DNA of 64,000 nt, taken from positions 21,266,566-21,330,565 of the forward strand of contig CM064875.1 of NCBI GenBank assembly GCA_032719365.1, in the 5' to 3' direction. Position numbers and translations under genes: made by a program. Below the pieces are notes generated by a model. The model worked only from the letters and a program-made list of their open reading frames with translations, did not search any database and was not told the DNA's origin. The stretch is from Prinsepia uniflora (Eukaryota; Streptophyta; Magnoliopsida; Rosales; Rosaceae). This document shows, piece by piece, positions 57,979 through 64,000 of this stretch. Position 1 is the first letter of the stretch. The number at the start of each line of letters is the position of its first letter.

Positions 57979-59959
57979 TGATAACGCTCAAACTACGCAT
58001 TGAATTAAATACATAATTCAAGTATTATGCAATTTAAACCCTTTTTTGTGTAGATGTAGTATTGGTAAATAGGAATCGTTCTTAACCAGGGAAATTAGGC
58101 AACATTAATAATATGCTAGTTAAAAAGAATAATTAATTAAATAATTAACGACTTAAATAATTAAATTATTAAGAATTAAAGAATAAATGAATTAAAGAAT
58201 TAATGAATTAATGAAATAAAGAATAAAAGAATAAAGAATTAAATGGTGTGGGGGGGGGGGAGGTTGAAGGATTGTAATCATAGAATAAAGAAAACAAGTA
58301 AAAATAATTAAGAACTTAATTCTACTTCTACTTTAACTTTTGCACAAGTGAACTTTCTTCAAACACATATTTTTACCAACACTCTAACATCATGCTCATA
58401 TTGAAATAATCACGAAATCCTACCTTAATCATTTAAAATACATGCATACATTTTTCAATATTATAAATGCACCGAACAACGGTCATAAACACTTATAATA
58501 CGATTCACCTTATGTTATTGATTTCAATGTGCGTCAAATATTTAAATCTCTTCAACCCTATTCTAAGTGCACCGAACAGCGGTCATAAACACTTAGTGTT
58601 AAATTGAAGGTTAAGCACTAAAACATATGAAGTAAACGAAATTCAAAAAGTAAAACACATGAAGATTGTATTCACATTTACAAATGGTAGAAAGAAAATA
58701 CCAACACATATATTGAAATATAAGTAAACCGAAACAATAACAAGAATTTAAGTAAGGGAAATAAAGTTACACTTTCGGAACCCAAGAACAGCTTGTGATT
58801 TCGAAAATGGATGGAAATAATGGAATGTTATTCATAAGGAACACCGAACAGCGGCTGGAACCTTATGAAGATGGAGGATAAAACATAAGAATTCAGACTT
58901 AAATTCTAGAATTATTTCTGAAATACTCGGCCTAGGTATTTCTTAAGGAAAACATAAAAATGTGTTTAAGAGATCTCAAAGAAAAATCATAAGAACAAAG
59001 TAAAGAAGAAATGAAATTAAGAACGAATATAAAAATAACATAAATTAATAACAAGAATTGAAAGAAAGCTAATTAATAAGAAAATCTATAAGAAGTTAAA
59101 ATGGTCCACAAAAATAAAGAACAAAAAGAAAGAAGATGAACTAAAAGAAGAGAAAAACTAGAGAGAAATAATAGAACCTAAACTAAAAAGAGAAACAAAA
59201 TGGGACAATTGGGGACCCTTTTATAAGTGAAATGGCCTCCATATTTATAGAGGGAGTGCCAAAAATCCAAAATAAAAAATATAAAAATAAAATATAAAAA
59301 TGAAATGATGAACAATGATGATTTTAGGGATGGTTTGGAGCTGATTGTGTACTGGAAATTCAAAAAAGTAGTTGGAAAATGCAGTAAATCTGAAAAAGGG
59401 GAGTTGTTGAGGAGTTGGTGAGGAGCAGCTGAAAATTGAATGCTGATTTCGGCATGGGCGCACTGACTGGGGGCAGGTGGGTTGGTGAGGAGCAGCTTAA
59501 AAGAAGAGCTAGCATTCAGTGCACGCGTGCTGACAGAGGGCAGGTCGGTTCAACATGAGCGCGCCGAACGGACGAAGGAACCTTCGGTGAAGGGCTGAAG
59601 GCACGCGCCTGGGCTGGAGAGAAGGAAATTGGGCTTGGGCCTACGAGTTGCTGGACTGGGTGGAGACTGTCGCAGGCTAGGTCGGGATTGTTGGGCTGGA
59701 TTAATTTGAGTTGGGCCTGGCGTCTGGGCTACTTTATTAGGTTTTTTTTTTGGGCTGAAAAAGAAAATGATTTGGGCCTGAAAATTTTAATTACAAATTA
59801 TATAAATTTATTTAAATTCGTCCATAATTTATTCATTATAATTTCGATTGAGACGATTCTTTCGCCAAAATACTTCAAATTACAAGCTTTATTTATTTAA
59901 ACAAAAATATAACAAAATAAAATATTTTCTCTAATTATTTATTATTTTAATATTAAAAG
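57979..59959 (-). mobile_element. Second copy of the 4624-6669 LTR family, truncated by a nested insertion
   Basis: The plus strand starts TGATAACGCTCAAACTACG, the complement of the end of the first copy, and follows it inverted to ATTTATTATTTTAATATTAA then AAG. The last 55 bp of the family are missing because a Tat-type element begins at 59960. TATAAATA on the minus strand near 59250-59238 is kept, and three ACCGAACA[G/A]CGG words (about 58470, 58570, 58843) match the three in the first copy. Confidence 0.8.
58250..58260. repeat. G homopolymer, 11 bp
   Basis: It lies in the truncated LTR copy. The first copy has no such run. Confidence 0.85.
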
Positions 59960-60534
59960 TGTTGACACCATATCGACCGACCACCCTAGCACAGGTCCCA
60001 CCAGGACAGGAAGGCCGCCGACCGACCGCCTGATCGGCACCCTCACGACCCACGGTCCGCCGATCGGCACCATACTGCAGACCCGCCATTCGGCATCTGA
60101 CAGTGAACAGACAACAGCTGGCTGCGACAGTCACCTAACCAACTCTGCCACACCAACTCCCTGACGGAGGCAGGTTGGGACTCCAGCTGGCGCCTCCACC
60201 GGATGTCCAGGGCTTGTCAGGCGGCTCTCAGCCACAAAGCACCACTTACTCCCATAACAGTAGCCCACCTACCGCAGTTATGGCTACTATAAATACCCCG
60301 AAACCCTTCACAAAGGTAAGACTCTCAGAACCGATCCAGAGCACTGTATTTACTTCCCGCTCGGCATTCAGATACTAACTTTGGCATCGGAGCTCCTTTG
60401 GCCGATACCACACCGGTGTCTAGTTTGCAGGATCCCTAACAAACCACAACGCCCCCGGCGGGCCCGAGACACCACGCGGCTGGTCCTAGAACCCCCAGCG
60501 GGTCTCATCGAGTTGGTCATTTCAGGATCAAACA
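59960..60534 (+). repeat. 5' LTR of the Tat-type element
   Basis: About 575 bp, TGTTGACACC to GATCAAACA. The exact end is set by the PBS and could be off by a base or two. Confidence 0.8.
60288..60295 (+). promoter_or_regulatory. TATA box of the Tat-type LTR
   Basis: TATAAATA in GGCTACTATAAATACCCCG, an excellent plant TATA context. Transcription is expected to start about 30 bp downstream, in the LTR. Confidence 0.7.
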
Positions 60535-60536
60535 AT

Positions 60537-60554
60537 TGGCGCCGTCTGTGGGAA
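60537..60554 (+). promoter_or_regulatory. Primer-binding site of the Tat-type element
   Basis: TGGCGCCGTCTGTGGGAA directly follows the LTR. This word is common at the PBS of plant Tat-type elements. I did not match it to a specific tRNA. Confidence 0.75.
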
Positions 60555-60608
60555 GAAGTAAACACCCACTAACTCACATACCCCTGCTCGACCCTCCGCT
60601 GACGAACA

Positions 60609-62645
60609 ATGTCTGCCGAACGGGACGACGGTGAGCTCAACAACACCCCTCAGGGAGATCGCGGCCGAATCCGAGCCAGCCTACCTTCCGATGACATGCT
60701 CGAGATGCTGAGGACCCTCCGGTCGGAGGTTGCCGAACTCAGGAAGAGCAACGCTGCCATCGAGAGCAGGAACCACGTATGGGGGGAACAGCATGGAAGC
60801 ACCCTGGCCATCTTGCAGTCTACACGCGAGGAACTGGAAGAGCAGCGGGAGGCAACCAAACGGGCCTTAGCCGCTGCGTCTCGTCGGCCGGAGTTCGATG
60901 CCGGCCGGGTCGAGATCGGTGACACCTGCCGACCGGAGGCGTCCGGTCGCCTGCTCTTCCACCAGACCGACATGCCTGGCCCCTCGGGAACACAGATCTA
61001 CCATGACGCCCGCGAGCTGCTCGACAGGAGACAGACGCAGACCCCGGCCAACCGTCTGACTTACCCTACCCACGACCCCCGCATTCAGGCACAACCACCT
61101 CTGCCCGTCCTATCCCAGGGTGCCCAGTCAAGGTCCGGGTCGGCACGCCGACCTGCACAGCCTCCGCGGCTCTCCGTCCAGCCCCCAGGCAGTCCTTCTA
61201 CGCCGGTCGACAGGCACCAGCCGGAAGACAACGCCAGCTCAACCACGGCCTCGTCCGGGCGGCGACCAGTGCAACCCACGAAGCCCAAAGGCGGCAGTGC
61301 AAACCATCCTATCGATGACCGCCCGATTGGGGCAGATCGACCCGACCAATCAAACGAGGTGGTTCGGGAACTCCTCCAGCGCGTGCGGGAACTGGAGGCC
61401 GCCAGACCCAAAGCTGGGACACTACCCCGACCCCGGGCCAACATTGGTCCCTTCACGGATCGCATCATGCGGTACCGCCATGAAACGGAGGTCAAACCCT
61501 TGAAGATTGCCTTGTATGACGGACAAGGCGACCCAGACACCCATATCAATAACTACAACTCAGCGCTCGCCTTTAGAAATATCTCCGACGAGGCGCAGTG
61601 CTTAATTTTCAGCTCCACCCTCACCGGGGCCGTACTCAATTGGTTCTATCGCCTGGAACCACAGTCTATCGACTCATTCGACCGCCTACACACGATCTTC
61701 CTGAACCAGTTCATGATCCAGATGGATCGACTGCTCACAACCGAGGACCTGGGAACCCTCTGACAGGGAGATAGCGAGCCCCTACGCCAGTACGCCGCTC
61801 GTTTCAGCCTGGAGTACTCCTAGTGCCACGAGACGGAAGACAAGGCCGCCTACCGCGCTTTCCGCAACGGGATGCGGGAGTCCACCTTCAAGTACCATGC
61901 CTTCACCCAGGGTTGGGACGATTACAATGAGCTCATGCGGCAAGCGGCAATACACGCCAAGGTGGAGCACTTCAACTCTCCCCAGGTCGCATCCCGACCT
62001 GACGTGAATAGCGCGCGCCCTCCACCTCCCAGCAACTGGCAGGCACGGTCACCTCCGCCGACCAATAACGCACATGCGGATCACCGATCTGACTCACACT
62101 CCAGTAAGCGGAAGGGGACGTACAACAATGACCATCGCGGGAGGGACAAGTACCACAACAAGGGGCAGGGATCAGGCCACCACCAAGCAGGCAAACCCCA
62201 TACGGGGCCCACCTCAAAGTACGAAACCTATTCAATCTTGAACACCTCCCTCGAGAATGTCTTGATGAGCATCGAGGACACAATCCCCAAGCCACGGGCA
62301 CGACCGCCTGGCCCCTGCCCGGGCATCCAATCCAACTTGTACTGCCAGTACCACAAGTTCAATGGCCATACCATCGACGAGTGCGTGGCCTTCCGCGACA
62401 TTGTGGAAGCACTCGTAAGGGAGGGGAAGATCAACCAGTTCCTCCAACATGCACGCCCCGGACAGGGACTGCCACAGATAAACACGATCAGCGGGGGCCC
62501 TACAATCTCTTCCTCCTGTACCTCCAATCGGGCTAAGAAGAACTTCCTGCGCGCCACGACATCCAACCATCAAATATTCAACATCACGGATGGACGCGCC
62601 GCCAAGGTCGCACGGGCGGGATGGACGCCCCTCACTTTCTCCTAG
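60609..62645 (+). pseudogene. gag of the Tat-type element with in-frame stops
   Basis: The ATG at 60609 opens MSAERDDGELNNTPQGDRG. A coiled-coil-like stretch follows (LRTLRSEVAELRKSNAAIES), then a Pro/Arg-rich linker and the gag domain (PLKIALYDGQGDPDTHINNY, FSSTLTGAVLNWFYRL). TGA at 61761-61763 and TAG at 61821-61823 interrupt the frame. It continues through CHETEDKAAYRAFRNG, a basic His/Arg-rich region and CQYHKFNGHTIDECVAFRD, a Cys/His motif. A TAG at 62643-62645 separates it from pol in the same frame; this could be damage or, less likely, a natural gag stop. Confidence 0.85.
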
Positions 62646-64000
62646 GAAGAAGAGCGGGGAGTTATTTTTCCACACGACGACCCGCTAATCATCCGCGCTC
62701 AGATAGCCAATTTCGATGTTGGGCGGATCCTGGTGGACACTGGTAGCTCTGTGAACGTCCTCTTCATGGACACTTTCAACCAGTTGGGCATCAATTCCAC
62801 AAGCCTCACCCACGCTAGTTCTCCGCTACTCAGCTTCTCGGGCGATTCTGTCATGCCCATCGGCACCATCTCCCTGCCTATCTCCCTGGGGAGCGCGCCT
62901 AAGATCGCAACAGCCATCACCACATTCCTGGTGGTCGATTGCCCCACCGCTTATAACGTCATTTTGGGTAGGGGACTCCTCAACCAGCTCAGCGCCGTCA
63001 TCTCTACTCGGGCCCTTCTCATGAAGTTTCCGACCATCATGGGCACTGGCCAAGTCTGTGGTAATCAACAATCCGCCCGTTCCTGCTATCAGACCGCCTT
63101 GACAAAACTCAACCCATGCGACAAGCGAGAAACCATGGCGGTCGCCGAGGCTGCTTACGAGGCCGACCCCGTCGACTCCGAGCTCCTTGTGCAAATACGA
63201 GCGGGTCCCCCGGAGGACCCGCGCGACCTCTCCGCCGTCTCGCAGCCGCAACCCGTGGAGGATATGGAGCTGATCACCCTTTGCCCGCGTAACCCCGAGC
63301 GGCAAGTGAAAATTGGGAGCACCCTCGCTCCCGAAATCAGGACGCAACTCATCCAATTCCTCCGGGACAACAGCGAGGTCTTTGCTTGGTCCTACGCCGA
63401 CATGCCTGGCATCTCCACGGATGTCATCTGCCACAGGCTTAACATCAGCCCCTCCTTCAAACCAGTCACCCAGAAGCAGCGGACTTATGACGCAAAGCGA
63501 CAGCTAGCCATGCAAGAAGAGATCATTTGGCTCAGCACCATCCACTTCGTACGCAAGGCCATTTACGCCACGTGGGTCGCAAACGTCGTACTCGTCAAGA
63601 AACCCTCCGGATCCTGGCGGATGTGCATCGACTTCACGGATCTCAACAAAGCCTGCCCGAAGGATAGCTTCCCGCTTCCTAAAATCGATCTCTTGGTCGA
63701 CGCCACAGCTGGCCATGAACTCCTCAGATTCATGGATGCGTACTCTGGCTACAACCAAATCCGGATGCACCCCGACGACCAGATCCACACTAGTTTCCGC
63801 ACTAATCTGGGAGTCTACTGCTACAATGTTATGCCCTTCGGGCTCAAGAACGCCGGTGCCACCTACCAACGGCTTGTCAACTTCATGTTCGCGGATCAGA
63901 TTGGCAAGACCATGGAGGTGTACGTAGATGATATGCTCGTCAAGAGCCGGACGGCCGACCAGCACGTGCCTAACCTCCACAGGATGTTCCAGGTCCTGAA
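62646..64000 (+). CDS. pol of the Tat-type element (protease and RT), runs off the window
   Basis: The frame is open to the window end. The aspartic protease has VDTGSSVNVLF (Asp at 62736) and YNVILGRGLLNQL. The RT follows with VKKPSGSWRMCIDFTDLNKA, CPKDSFPLPKID, FMDAYSGYNQI, FGLKNAGATYQRLVN and the catalytic YVDDMLVKS (about 63919-63945). RNase H and integrase must lie outside. Because the upstream gag has two clear nonsense codons, this copy is probably not functional although the visible pol is unbroken. Confidence 0.85.

Larger units (their letters stand above)
59960..64000 (+). mobile_element. Tat-type Ty3/gypsy retrotransposon, 5' part
   Basis: LTR 59960-60534 (TGTTGACACC...), PBS-like TGGCGCCGTCTGTGGGAA, gag and pol in one frame up to the window end in the RT. 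The gag and RT style (DGQGDPDTHINNY, FMDAYSGYNQI, YVDDMLVKS) fits the non-chromodomain Tat group. It is markedly GC-richer than its surroundings. It is inserted in the LTR at 57979-59959; AAAAG at 59955-59959 is the candidate left target duplication, and the right end is outside. Confidence 0.88.

Overview
The window looks like a repeat-dense, gene-poor stretch of a flowering-plant (eudicot-like) nuclear genome. The evidence is one intron-containing nuclear gene for a chloroplast NDH-complex subunit, plant-type LTR retrotransposons (chromodomain Tekay/Del-type and Tat-type Ty3/gypsy), a plant LINE, a Mutator-like fragment and a small hAT element. I saw no rRNA, tRNA or CRISPR. The species cannot be named from sequence alone.

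Layout. 1-8330: decayed LINE on the minus strand, split by a 2.05-kb solo LTR (4624-6669, 5-bp TSD). 8331-9557: AT-rich intergenic DNA. 9558-11427 (minus): the only convincing intact host gene, a three-exon PNSB2-like gene (356 aa by my splicing). 11428-15062: intergenic DNA with simple repeats and the C-terminal end of a Mutator-like transposase gene. 15063-25355: complete Tekay-type element (LTRs 2.85 kb, about 99% alike, TSD CAGAA) inserted into that Mutator fragment, which resumes at 25361. 25577-28500: tandem repeats and intergenic DNA. 28500-34043: old minus-strand LTR holding a 3.05-kb solo LTR (29169-32219, TSD CATAG). 34044-37629: decayed, unassigned DNA. 37635-42852: internally deleted element with unlike LTRs (TSD CGAGA), followed by a tandem duplication of its end. 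43741-48709: chimeric LTR with a PPT on its left and a PBS on its right, carrying a 752-bp hAT element. 48717-56234: minus-strand Tekay-type element, one frame interrupted by four stops, its 3' LTR truncated. 56235-57978: minus LTR fragment. 57979-59959: second copy of the LTR family seen at 4624, interrupted by a Tat-type element (59960 to beyond 64000).

How the parts relate. Apart from the NDH-subunit gene, nearly everything is nested transposable elements at different stages of decay: full-length, solo LTR, internally deleted, chimeric and truncated. No coding retroelement here is intact.

The most interesting signal is not a gene. The Tekay-type LTRs, although diverged from one another, share (i) a GTGAGT donor-like site and a CTCAC...CAG acceptor-like site that sit in an 11-bp inverted repeat; (ii) arrays of 13-17-nt mini-hairpins between these sites, with changes on both sides of the stems; (iii) a hairpin just before the LTR end and another just before the polypurine tract; and (iv) an ACGT-rich box near the LTR start. 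These point to a conserved, structured and possibly spliced LTR leader. That is an inference that RNA data could test.
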